Part shown: positions 22,680 to 32,235 of the stretch, piece after piece | Position numbering within the stretch: position 1 is the first letter of the stretch | Layout of the letters: the number at the start of each line of letters is the position of its first letter | DNA from: Thecamonas trahens ATCC 50062 | Taxonomy: Eukaryota; Apusozoa; Apusomonadida; Apusomonadidae | Length of the DNA: 64,000 nt | Assembly: GCF_000142905.1 (NCBI RefSeq) | Contig: NW_013657679.1 | Coordinates: 2,657 to 66,656, forward strand | Reading direction: 5' to 3' | Translations under genes and position numbers: made by a program | Notes under the pieces: generated by a model | What the model was told of the DNA's origin: nothing | Seen by the model: only the letters and a program-made list of their open reading frames with translations | The model's database searches: none

Positions 22680-23253
22680 GTTTGCCTTGTCCAAGTTGGG
22701 TGTTCCCCGCACTCACCGCCAAACAGCCAACAGCAGCCGAACCTCTGTCCCTCACCCACAGCCACACAACTCCTCCAGTCCATCTGATCGACTACTGATG
22801 ACACAAGTTCCATAGGCAGACCATCACAATATGAACAACCGACATCATCCCCTTCCTCCCCTCCTCCACACTCTACACCCATCGCCATCGTCCAGTCATA
22901 TTGACCTGCCACAATCACGCACGACAGGCAGGCAGGCTGCTCCTACTTTGCTGCTCTAGTTCAGCTTCACCTGCTCGTCCACCCAAGATCGTACGGATCG
23001 GCCCATCTACCCGCCATCTACCCATCATTTACCCATCAGCAAGCCTGCCCAGGCCGGCCAGTCTGCCAGCCCGCCCGCCTGCTGACACGCCGCTCTTGCC
23101 AGGCGACAGCTGCTGACACTGCCACTTGGCCTCTCCCCCCTTCCACGTAGCCACACCCGACTACCTCCCCCCACCCCCAACACCCAACACCCAACACCCA
23201 ACCCCTACCTCCTCCCCTTCTACACATATATCTGCCACACTCCTTCGCCCGGC
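22680..23253. other. Divergent promoter region
   Basis: Lies between the starts of two divergent genes. It holds several direct copies of an AACACCC unit at about 23176-23205 and a sequence GTATCATATAC-like TATA-rich stretch (ACACATATATCT) about 30 bases before the ATG at 23254. No coding region is seen. Confidence 0.4.
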
Positions 23254-25468
23254 ATGGACTCTGCCCTTCAAAAGGCCATTTCCAAGGGAGCCAAGTTGAA
23301 GAAGGTCGAGACCAATGACCGGTCACAGGCGGCAGGTACGCAAGGCCACTGACATGCCCCTACACACTCCGTCCACACACAAACATGCCCACATGCTACA
23401 TAGTGATTATCCCCCCCCTGCCTTTCTCCCCCCTCCCCTCCCCCCTCCCGTGACTGCTTGCCCCCCCCCCCACCCGCCCGGCCCGACTTGTCAGGCACGC
23501 GTGGCAGGTCGTTCAACCCCCGCAGCAGTGATACTCATGCAATGTTGTTGATGATGCGATGGGCGAGAGGGTGTAGTGGGTGGAAGAGTCATTGATGAGT
23601 CGTCGGCAAAGTCCTCGTCTTCACAGCCAAAGCCTCCGCCGCCCCCGGCTTCCTCGTCTGGTCCGCCGCCGCCGCCGCCTTCGGCCCCGCCGATGAAGCT
23701 GCCAGGCATGGCCCCGCCACCGCCGCCTGCTCCTGCATCGGCTGCATCTCCGCCGCCGCCACCGCCACCGTCTGCTCCGGCTCCGGCTGCGTCTCAGTCG
23801 ACATCGCCGCCGCCGCCACCACCACCATCTGCGTCGTCGTCGTCGCCATCCGCAGCTGCTCGTGCGGGCGCGTCGTCGTCGTCGCCATCCGCAGCTGCTC
23901 GTGCGGGCGCGTCGTCGTCGGGCGCGCGCAAGGTCGAGGCGCTGTACGACTACAAAGCCGAAAACGACGACGATCTGGCGATGTTCCAGGGCGACATGGT
24001 GACAGTTCTGGAAGAGCCCGACGAGGACGGGTGGATGAAGGGCGCGCTGGGCGGAAAGGAGGGCTACTTTCCGGCGTCTTACGTCAAGGACGTGCCCGGG
24101 AGCGGAGCGCCGGGCGCAAGTCCTGGCAAAAGCAAGGCAGATGCGGCGCGGCCTGACTCGACGTACGACGAGCTGTTTGGCGACGACGAGAAGCTGGACA
24201 ATGAGTTTGCGACCATGTTTGACGACTCGCAGAGCAACGCGAGTGAGGCTGGGGCCTCGGGTGGCCTTATGAGCATCGACGCCGGCGTGGCAACGTCGAC
24301 GCTCGATTTCGGCTCGGAAGTTGTTCACGTTCACAACTCGAACCTCGCCGCCGAGGACAAGCTCGCCATCGATGACACCCACTGGTGGGAGCCGCGGGAG
24401 AAGTTCTACTCGGTGACTGTCGAGCAGCCGGAGACCAAGAAGAAGACGTTTGGCAAGAACAAGGAGCTATACGCGGTGGCAACGCCGGCCAAGGGATGGC
24501 GGCAGGTCCGCGCCATCCGCAGCTGCTCGTGCGGGCGCGTCGTCGTCGGGCGCGCGCAAGGTCGAGGCGCTGTGTTCAGCAAGGGCAAGCCGTCTGCTCA
24601 CTTTCCGGTCGATCCGGCAGAGGACCGGCGGCGCCAGCTCGAGCGCTTCCTGCTCGAGGTCACCCGCCATCCTGTTCTCCGGGCCGCGCCGGCGCTGCGC
24701 CACTTTCTAGGCATGGCTGCCGATGGCTCCAAGTCGACCCGCAAGGCGTTCAAAGAGTCGCGGCGTAACATCGAGCGCGACCCGCTCGTCGGCAAGGCCT
24801 TCATCACTCGAGTGGCGGTCTACACCGACCCCAACTCCGCCGCCGGCTACAACTACATTGACGAGTACACCATGGGCTCCAACATGGCCACGCCGCTCCT
24901 CGCCGCGATCGAGGCCGCGTCGATCTCGGTCGGAAATGCGCAGCAGGTCTCGGCAGCCTCACTCAACGCCCTCGGCAAGGCGCTCAACACCTACCAGCAC
25001 CCGGCCGACTCGCAGTCGCTCAAGACCGCCATCAAGGCCGTCGGCTCGGCCGCGTGTGAGACCGCCAAGCTCGAGAATGCGCACGCCACCGCCGAGAACG
25101 TCCTCATCCGCCGTATCCGCTCCGAGCACGGCGAACTCAAGAAGCAAGCCAAGGTCGCCGCTCTCGAATCCAAAACCCGCCGCAAGTTTGTCTCGGCCGT
25201 CCTCAAGCTGCAGAAGAAGGGCATCGAGGCCACCGCCCAGCAGCGCCAGGACACCCTCGCTCTCGGCGGCCTCATGCGCGCTCAGGCCTCAGTCTCGCTC
25301 GCAGAACTCCACCATCGCCAGCACACCAAGAACATCGACTTTAAGGCTGACCTCGCCCGCTACGCCGAGCTCCAGATCGAGTTTTACGAAGCCATGGCTG
25401 CCGAGTGGAAGAAGGCTGCCGGCGTCGTCGCCGAGATCGACGCCGACGACTCGTGGTTCCAGGAGTAG
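23254..25468 (+). CDS. WH2-proline-rich-SH3-PX-BAR sorting nexin (SNX9-like)
   Basis: Exon 1 is 23254-23335 and exon 2 is 23577-25468, with GTACGC and GTGTAG at the intron ends; the protein has 657 residues. Exon 1 encodes a WH2-type actin-binding motif (ALQKAISKGAKLKKV). Next come a polyproline region, an SH3 domain at about 145-205 (VEALYDYKAENDDDLAMFQG, GYFPASYV), an acidic linker, a PX domain from about 302 (EKFYSVTV, KNKELYAVAT ... RRRQLERFLLEVTRHPVL), and a C-terminal BAR-like helical region (about 410-655). SH3-PX-BAR in this order is the SNX9/18/33 plan: phosphoinositide binding, membrane curvature and actin assembly in endocytosis. The PX core is damaged: residues about 339-360 come from a 63-base exact copy of the sequence before the SH3 domain, in another frame, replacing the expected RRFSDF-type motif. 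Confidence 0.75.
23850..23945. repeat. In-frame tandem repeat before the SH3 domain
   Basis: A 33-base unit encoding about SSSPSAAARAG is present twice in tandem. The second copy plus the following bases up to 23945 (63 bases, from 23883) are found again, identical, at 24511-24573. Confidence 0.85.
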
Positions 25469-25737
25469 ACACCGCACCACCGCGATATGCCCACCGCACC
25501 ACCTCCACTGTGACCACAGTGGTGGTATTGAACCTATCAGATCGCAAGTCGCTTGCCCACAATCCGTTGCCAAACACCACGCCGATCGTGTTGCGCAACA
25601 AACGAGAGCACTCGTTCGCACCCGCCCGTCTGCCGGCACGGCTCCATATGCACGCGCACACACACGCCACGCACACACACAGAAGCCACACCCCACTCAC
25701 CCACCACAACCACAACAGCCTTCTGCACACTCACACC

Positions 25738-26760
25738 ATGTCCCGACCGCCGCCTCCACCTCCGAACACAAGCCGTGCGGCACCGCCACCGCCGCCGGGA
25801 CGTGGGGCTGAGCTGGAGGTCAAGGGAGATACGACATGGGGACACACCGATGGAGGTGTTGGTGGTGGTATGACGGAAGTGGGAGGTGGAAGTCTGCCGG
25901 CGTACCAGTCTGGGACTGGATATCCAGAGATGGGATCGAGGAAGAGCCTGGCCTTTGCCAACCCAAGAGCCGTCAATCTCAAGCCGTTTGTGTGGACAGG
26001 CAGGCTGTTCTCGCTGCTCCTGCTCATCACCTCCATCGCTGTCCTCATCTGGTTCTCCACACAAGCTGGCAATGCCCAGCAAGACGTCAAGAACTTTGTC
26101 AACAAGGACTCGATGCAGATCATCGGCATGATCCTCTTGCTCTGGCTCTCGTTTCTCGGCACGGTCGTCATGTCGCCGCCCAAGCTTGTCTTTACCGGCA
26201 TCGGCGGCTTTCTCTTTGGCTACGTCTACTCGGTCCTTATTGTCTGGCTGGGGGCCATGCTCGGCCGCGCCGTCACCTACTTTCTCGGCACCGACGTCTT
26301 GCTCGACTCGATCGTCACCGTCTCCAACAACTATCCGTTCTTCAAGCGCGGCTGGGTCCAGATCATGGCCGCTCGCGAGACGTCGCTTTCGACCAAGGCT
26401 GGCCTCATCGTTGCTCTTCGCATGTCCAGCCTCTTTCCCGACGCGCTGCTCAACTACGCCGTCGCCATGACCCCGCTGCCGTTTATCCTCTGGTGGCTGG
26501 TGGTTGGCGGCTACACTGCCGCCATGTACACGCTGTATGGCTTCTGGGGCACGACCCTCGACTCGATCGTCAGCTCCATCTACCGTAAGAAGGCTCCCAG
26601 CGGCACTTTTTGGCTCTACGCCATTCTCGCCGTCCTCTTCACCGCCGCCTACATCGTCATCGCCAAGCTGGCCTCCAAGTGGCTCAACCGCGAGCTCGAG
26701 AACTATGCCGTGACCCATCCCGAGGCATCTGGCCTGCCTGCGCCTCAAACCGCCGTCTGA
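25738..26760 (+). CDS. TVP38/TMEM64 (VTT domain) membrane protein
   Basis: The ATG at 25738 starts a 340-residue protein (MSRPPPPPPNTS). The frame is open further upstream, but that part is not protein-like. After a Pro/Gly-rich cytosolic tail of about 85 residues, a first TM helix (RLFSLLLLITSIAVLIWF) is followed by the VTT/DedA-type core: LTGIGGFLFGYVYSVLIVWL-like reentrant segment with GAMLGRAVTYFLG, then SLSTKAGLIVALRMSSLFPD and NYAVAMTPLPFILWWLVVGG, and a last TM (LYAILAVLFTAAYIVIAKL). Family members act in Golgi/ER membranes and lipid scrambling. Single exon; length is typical. Confidence 0.82.
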   Translation: MSRPPPPPPNTSRAAPPPPPGRGAELEVKGDTTWGHTDGGVGGGMTEVGGGSLPAYQSGTGYPEMGSRKSLAFANPRAVNLKPFVWTGRLFSLLLLITSIAVLIWFSTQAGNAQQDVKNFVNKDSMQIIGMILLLWLSFLGTVVMSPPKLVFTGIGGFLFGYVYSVLIVWLGAMLGRAVTYFLGTDVLLDSIVTVSNNYPFFKRGWVQIMAARETSLSTKAGLIVALRMSSLFPDALLNYAVAMTPLPFILWWLVVGGYTAAMYTLYGFWGTTLDSIVSSIYRKKAPSGTFWLYAILAVLFTAAYIVIAKLASKWLNRELENYAVTHPEASGLPAPQTAV

Positions 26761-26849
26761 TAAACGTGCGTTTGAGCCGCGCAAGGCAATACCAGCTGCA
26801 GCTCACGCTGCGTACGCCCCATGCACGATGCCTGATCGGCCCCGCCCCG

Positions 26850-27060
26850 AGCCGGTGCGTGTGATGATGACGACGAGCCGGTGCGTGTGATGATGACGAC
26901 GACCCGGGTCAGGCACTGCCATCCGCATCTCAAGCCTTGCTTGCACGTCCTCGATCACATCCTCCGTCATCCCCTCGTCATCGATGACGTCGTCGTCGTC
27001 GTTGTCGTCGTCGTCATCGATGACGTCGTCGTCGTCGTTGTCGTCGTCGTCATCGGTCCA
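26850..27060. repeat. Tandem repeats: 27-base pair and GTC/CATCGATGAC array
   Basis: A 26-27-base unit (GAGCCGGTGCGTGTGATGAT...) occurs twice at about 26848-26902. At 26968-27058 a unit of about 36 bases made of GTC triplets and CATCGATGACGTC occurs about 2.5 times. On the minus strand one frame of the second array reads as Asp/Asn-rich (DDDDDNDDDDVID), adjoining the Mia40-like gene. Confidence 0.8.
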
Positions 27061-27340
27061 CGCCGCAGCGTAGTACTCCCAGTTCTGCGCCATACTTGCG
27101 CATGTCGGCCTCGATCTGCGCCTGCCGCGCCCCTTCATCATCCTCGTCGTCATCATCGTCATCACCACTTCCGCCGCGACGCAGTGACGCGTCCTCGGGA
27201 TGCGCCAGCTCGTACTCGTGGACGCAAGTGAGCGAAGCCCGCAGCGCATCGAAGCACGGCGTCTCCCGCATCGAGTCCAAGCATGGGCAGTCCCAGTTGA
27301 TACCGCCGTCCTCGTTCACCGCCTCGCTCGGCACTGCCAT
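27050..27340 (-). CDS. Mia40/CHCHD4-like intermembrane-space oxidoreductase, atypical C-terminus
   Basis: The ATG at 27340 gives MAVPSEAVNEDGGINWDCPC. The segment GGINWDCPCLDSM is a close match to the Mia40 redox centre, whose CPC pair oxidises incoming CX9C proteins in the mitochondrial intermembrane space. The first CX9C pair is present (CLDSMRETPC then CVHEYE). The second CX9C pair is missing in this frame: an acidic insert is followed by QIEADMRKYGAELG and the frame ends at 27050. In another frame the sequence from about 27093 reads MAQNWEYYAAAWTDDDDD, which resembles the usual end after the second pair. A small indel at about 27093-27100 may therefore have broken the gene, with the acidic array as the true tail. 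Family assignment is firm at the CPC region and uncertain after it. Confidence 0.65.
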   Translation of the reverse strand: MAVPSEAVNEDGGINWDCPCLDSMRETPCFDALRASLTCVHEYELAHPEDASLRRGGSGDDDDDDEDDEGARQAQIEADMRKYGAELGVLRCGVDR

Positions 27341-27730
27341 GACGCACACCGGAGAGATGAGTGGCTGAGCGAGAGCCGCGAATGCCGCCCGCTGCCGGCT
27401 GCCCGCCGTCTGCTCCCGCCCAATGATCTACACTCTCTACCACACGACAGCAAGAAGCCCCAAATCAATCAAAGACACTCGCGGCCCTCCCCATCACCAT
27501 ACCTACCTCATGTTGCCCTTGATTCGCTCACCTGCTCATCCTGATGAAAATCGTGGCTGGGAACGTCGCCACATGTTCACTATGTCACCGAGATCGGATC
27601 ATGTTTTCTGATCTTTTGTTCTGGCTTTCACACACTCGCGGTCATCGTCTGCTCAATCCATCGGGCTGCTCTCCCTCTACCAGCCTCATCACGGGCAATG
27701 TGGAAGCATACACCCTCGCAACTCTTGTTT

Positions 27731-29019
27731 TTACTTCCGCTTGGCCCGCTTGGACATCTTCTGCTGCTTGTCGCGCATCTTAAAGGTATGATCATTGAGG
27801 CGCTGGCGCTCGCGGTCGTGGGCGACCTGGTACATGTTGACGGCGCGGGACATGTCGATGCCGTCGTTGACCTTGACCTTCTTGTTGACGACGCGGTCAG
27901 CCACCTTTGCCAGCTTCTCCTTCTCGACGCCCTCGGCGCCGGTGACGGGCAGCTTCCGGCGCTTGGCCGACTTGAGCTTGGACTTGCGCTGGTTGCGGAC
28001 CTTGTTGTCAAACTTGCCGTACGAGGCCGTGGAGACAGCCTGGACGGAGATGGCTGCGCGGAGCTGGTCTGTGGAGAGCTTCTCGCCGTGCATCTGGGTG
28101 ACGAGCTCGCCCTGCGGGATCGACTTGCCGCCCTTCTTGCCGCGCTTGGTGCGGACAACGCCCGACGAGCCTGCCAGCGACTTGCCGGCCTTGCGCAGCA
28201 TGTTGCGCTCCTCGTTCTTCTTCTGCTTCTCCACCCGCGCCTTCTTCTCCTTCTTGCGCCGCGAGAAGACCTCCTCAGCCGTGGCGTTGTCGCCGTCCTT
28301 GAGCTCGACCACCCACTCGGACTTGGCCTCCATGTCGGCCTTGGACTTGTATCCGTACCGCGGGATGTAGTCGCCAACCTCCTCGTCGAACACCATCTTG
28401 CTCCGCTTGCGCTTCTTGATGCCCTTGATCCGGGCAAACTCCTCCCACCGGGTCGGCTTGCGGGGCTCGGGCGCCTTGCGTGCCCGCGGCAGGCGAGTCG
28501 TCTTCTCCGGCAGCTCCACCAGCGTTGCCCGATCATGCGACTTGGACGGCAGCTCAAACAGGGCATTCACCATCAGCTGCACATTATCCCGAGAGAGCTC
28601 CTCCAGTGCCTTCTTTGACCTCGACTCGATGGGCGTGGTATCAAATGCCGTCAGATTGCCCAGGTCCATCTCCAACGGGAACTCCTTCTCCACATCCGTT
28701 GACTTGCTATCCTCCACCCATGTCATGCCATGTCATACATTCATTTCTCTCTCCATGAGTCCTCCCTCTGCCATGTCTCCCCTGCCCCCCCCCCTCGCCC
28801 CCCCCCCCCTGCTCCCTCCCCGCTCCCTGGTATCCAAAGATTAGAGATGGCCCTCTCAACCCATCCCATCACAAGTGGCCACCAGCCATACTACACCCGC
28901 CGCGCACCAGGCCACACCATGGAGAATAGAGCCATGTAAGGGAAGGGATTACATGGAATGCCTTCATCTTCTACGTACTACTTGGCCTTAGCCTTGGCAA
29001 GAATCGCCGACACGTCCAT
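27731..29019 (-). CDS. RRS1: Ribosome biogenesis regulatory protein RRS1
   Basis: Exon 2 (28706-27731) carries the conserved core: FPLEMDLGNLTAFD, NVQLMVNALFELPS, TTRLPRARKAPEPRKPTRWE, EFARIKGIKKRKRSKMVFDE and a Lys/Arg-rich C-terminus. I propose a small first exon at 29019-28982 (MDVSAILAKAKA plus two bases) joined over a 275-bp GT-AG intron (28981-28707). This gives an LAKA motif at the N-terminus, as in other RRS1 proteins, and 337 residues. Without it the frame would start at 28726 with MTWVEDSKS. RRS1 works with RPF2 to load the 5S RNP into pre-60S ribosomes in the nucleolus. The start lies back to back with the region leading to TSR1, another ribosome assembly gene. Confidence 0.9.
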
Positions 29020-29582
29020 TGTGGCGGGGGCAAGTCAAGTCGATGCTGCAGCTGCTGGCGACTGCTAGTCGGCCTGATCAGTCGAGCGAGCCGACCACAG
29101 CCCCTCTCCCCCCCCACGTCTGCCACAGCCACGATCATGCACAAGTTCTTGGGTATGGACCCGATTACATCCCCTCCCTCTCTCATCTCCTTCTTCTCCC
29201 CGTCACATCATTCTCCTTTCATTTCCTCTCCTCTGGTCATCCCCTTGCCCACAATCAGACGGCAATCGCCATCATCCCAGCCGTCGCCGCTCTCCCCTCC
29301 CCCCACTCCCCCTCTTTCACGTTCCCCTCCGACTCCATCGATATACTCTCCAGCCCGCTTGATCACCTCGCACAACCATCCACCCTCACCACCACCAAAA
29401 CTCTACCATATACGATCCGTCCCCCCCTTGCCCGATCCCGATCCCCACCCCCATCAACCCCCCCCCCCCCCCCCCCCCTCCCACTGGGATCGATCCGAAA
29501 CGGACCATCTCGGCTCATCCATCCGCGGGCGGAGGAGGGAGCGAGTGACGACAGCACCGCACGTGGGTAAGTCGGGGGGAGT
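29020..29582. other. Divergent spacer between RRS1 and TSR1
   Basis: Pyrimidine-rich leader on the plus strand with 21 consecutive C at 29458-29478. A short ATG frame at 29137 with a GTATGG site right after it could be a non-essential upstream exon, but no continuation is convincing. Confidence 0.4.
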
Positions 29583-31979
29583 ATGTCTGGACATAGGCCA
29601 ACGTTGAAGCATGTGCACAAGCCCTTCAAGTCGTCGCATCGGACAAAGTCTGCTATCAAGAGGGCTTCTAGCTCGTTGAAGAACATGACGAGGAACTCGG
29701 TGAGGTCGGGGACCGGCTCACTTGCTGCCGACTACAAGGCCAATCGGAGGAACGCCTCTGCCCAAGCACGCAAGGCCAAGAAGGCCAAGAATGCCGTGAC
29801 CAAGCGAGCTGGAACTGTTTCGGGTCCGCCGCGTGTGGTTCTTCTCCTTCCGCTCTCGCCCGAGCCTGGTGTCGGCACTCTTGATCTCCTCACCGCCCTG
29901 CTCGGGCCGTCGGTCCAGGGCCCGGATGTGCTCAAGACCGCCCTGCCTGTACTGGGTGCGCCGGTGACGGTGACCTATGAGGCGCTCAAGGCGCGGATCA
30001 CGTACATTGTGGCACCGACCGAGTCGCCCATCGAGCTGCTGGATGCGCTGCGCGCTGCTGATGTCGTTGTGCCTGTCGTCGACGCCCTGGTTGGCGTCGA
30101 CGACGATGCCCAGCTGCTGGTGTCGATGATGCTGGCGCAGGGCATGCCGACCGCGCTTCCGGTCCTTCGCAACCTCGAGCTTGTCGGCGGGCCGGCTAAG
30201 AACAAGTCGAAGACCCGCAAGGCCTTCAACCGGTTCATCTCGTCCAAGCTCGGGCCAGACGTCTCGTTCCACGTCCTCGACTCGGACGCCGCTGGTATCC
30301 GCTTCCTCCAGCTCCTCTCCAAGAGCAAGCTTCGTCGCATCCAGTGGCGCGACGCCCGCCCGTACCTGATGGCCGAGGCTGTGGCCTACGACGATGCCTC
30401 GCGCAAGCTCCGCATCAGCGGCTACCTCCGCGGCTCGCCGCTCTCGCCGAACCAGCTCGTTCATCTCCCGGGCAAGGGCACCTACCGCATCTCGGCCATT
30501 TACGAGGCGCCTGACCCTGTGCCGCTCAACCGGGCCCAGGCCCGCATGTCGGCCGAGCCGATGGCGGGCAGCGCCGAGGGCTATGCTCTCCTTGCCACCG
30601 CGGACGAGGCCAAGCTCCATCCGATGGAGCAGCTGCTCCCGCCTGAGGTCAACGAGGAGGAGGACGAGCTTGCGGCGCGGATGGCCGACTTTGACGACGA
30701 CGACGGCGGCCTGCCTGACCCGTTCGGCGACTCGGGCTCCGACGACGGCCGCCCGGGCCTGCACTCGGCCTCGCGCGGCGCCAAGGCTATCGACCACATC
30801 AACGTTGTCCGCGCCGAGATCCAGTCGGACTGGGAGGCGTTTGTCGGCCTCGGGCCGGCCAACGACAGCGACAACGATGACGGCGAGGGCGTCGGCGCTG
30901 GCGCCGGTGCGGCCGGCGGTTCGGACGCAAGCGGCTCGGACGGCGAGTCGGACGACGACGAGCGCCCGCTCAACCCGGTCGAGGCCCTCGCCGCCCGGCA
31001 GGCCGAGGACTTTGAGTGGCCCGACGAGTTCTACGCGCCGCGGGCCCCGCTGTGCAAGGACCTCTTCCGCGAGTACCGCGGGCTCAAGAGCTTCACCAAC
31101 TCGCCGTGGGATCCGTACGAGAACCTGCCGACCGAGTACTCGCAGATCTACGACTTTGAATCGTTCCCTCGGACGCAGAACGAGGTGCTTGACGAGGTCG
31201 AGAACGACGGCGTCGGCCTCGACGCGTACATTGTGATCGAGCTCGACGACGTGCCGCCGTCGGTCATGGCCTCGCTCACACCGACGGGCGTGCTCGTTGC
31301 CTTTGGCCTCTTCCGCTACGAGCGCCAGTTCTCGGTCCTCCACATGTCGGTCTCGCGCCACGCCTCGTTTGACGCCCCGCACGCCTCGGGTTCGCCGCTC
31401 ATGGTCATGGTCGGCTTCCGCATGCTTGAGGCCGCGCCGCTGTTCTCATCAGACAATCCCAAGTGCGCCAAGGCCAAGTTTGAGCGCTTCCTTCAGCCAG
31501 GCCGCACACTCACGGCCTCGATCTACGGCCCGATCGTGTTTGGCCCCTCCATGCCTGTCTTTATGTTCCGCCTCAACGCCGACTCGCCCGTCCCGCAGCT
31601 CGTCGCCACCGGCTCGGTGGCCTCGATTAACCCGCAGAAGCTCATCATCAAGCGCATCGTCCTTATTGGCGAGCCGTTCCACATCCACAAGTCGCGCGCC
31701 ACCGTCCGCCGCATGTTCTACTCGCCCGAGGACATCCGCTACTTTAAGAAGATCGAGTGCTACACCAAGTACGGCCGCCGCGGCCACATTACCGACTCGA
31801 TCGGCACCCATGGATACATGAAGATGCAGTTTGATGGTGTCCTCGACGCCCGCGACACCATCTGCCTCCCGCTCTTCACCCGCCTCTTCCCGCGCAACAA
31901 CACCCGCATTATCGATGCCGACACCGTCCTCGAGCCGCAGGACCAGGTCATCGAAGCCACTGCCCTCTCGCAGTACTAG
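29583..31979 (+). CDS. TSR1: Ribosome assembly protein TSR1
   Basis: A single exon of 798 residues from MSGHRPTLKHVHKPFKSSHR. It has the TSR1/BMS1 layout: a basic N-terminus, a GTPase-like domain without nucleotide-binding motifs (VVLLLPLSPEPG, RAADVVVPVVDALVG), an AARP2CN-like region (HLPGKGTYRISAIYEAPDPV), an acidic disordered insert (about residues 360-460), and the conserved C-terminal domain (FREYRGLKSFTNSPWDPYEN, PTEYSQIYDFESF, LFTRLFPRN). TSR1 is a 40S maturation factor that blocks premature translation-factor binding on pre-40S particles. Lack of the P-loop separates it from BMS1. Length is normal (human 804). Confidence 0.93.
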   Translation: MSGHRPTLKHVHKPFKSSHRTKSAIKRASSSLKNMTRNSVRSGTGSLAADYKANRRNASAQARKAKKAKNAVTKRAGTVSGPPRVVLLLPLSPEPGVGTLDLLTALLGPSVQGPDVLKTALPVLGAPVTVTYEALKARITYIVAPTESPIELLDALRAADVVVPVVDALVGVDDDAQLLVSMMLAQGMPTALPVLRNLELVGGPAKNKSKTRKAFNRFISSKLGPDVSFHVLDSDAAGIRFLQLLSKSKLRRIQWRDARPYLMAEAVAYDDASRKLRISGYLRGSPLSPNQLVHLPGKGTYRISAIYEAPDPVPLNRAQARMSAEPMAGSAEGYALLATADEAKLHPMEQLLPPEVNEEEDELAARMADFDDDDGGLPDPFGDSGSDDGRPGLHSASRGAKAIDHINVVRAEIQSDWEAFVGLGPANDSDNDDGEGVGAGAGAAGGSDASGSDGESDDDERPLNPVEALAARQAEDFEWPDEFYAPRAPLCKDLFREYRGLKSFTNSPWDPYENLPTEYSQIYDFESFPRTQNEVLDEVENDGVGLDAYIVIELDDVPPSVMASLTPTGVLVAFGLFRYERQFSVLHMSVSRHASFDAPHASGSPLMVMVGFRMLEAAPLFSSDNPKCAKAKFERFLQPGRTLTASIYGPIVFGPSMPVFMFRLNADSPVPQLVATGSVASINPQKLIIKRIVLIGEPFHIHKSRATVRRMFYSPEDIRYFKKIECYTKYGRRGHITDSIGTHGYMKMQFDGVLDARDTICLPLFTRLFPRNNTRIIDADTVLEPQDQVIEATALSQY

Positions 31980-32235
31980 TCCCACACCACCCGCGCTACT
32001 TGCATCTGCCGCAGAGCGCCACTAAAAAACCATCTGGAGTAGAGCCCCCCCCCTGCAGCCATTCTGCGCAATCGGTGAAACCGCCCAACGCGAGCCATCG
32101 CCCGTCCGCCGTCCGTCGTCACGGCGTCGCGTCCGTTGGCCCTGACTCGTCCAGCCACTCGACTCGACCTTCCTCCCCCCCCCCCCCCTCCCCAGCCCCA
32201 CCTACCCACAAAGTCCAATTTCCGAGGCACACTCT

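Noticed and set aside
27150-27420. Second minus-strand frame (Arg/Gly-rich) over the Mia40-like gene start
   Set aside because: No conserved motif; the CPC/CX9C frame explains the sequence.
29137-29160. Short plus-strand exon MHKFL followed by GTATGG
   Set aside because: No acceptor gives a sensible continuation, and TSR1 already has a conserved N-terminus at 29583.
29718-31382. 554-codon open frame antisense to TSR1
   Set aside because: Same cause: a GC3 shadow with Val/Arg/Glu/His bias opposite a conserved gene.
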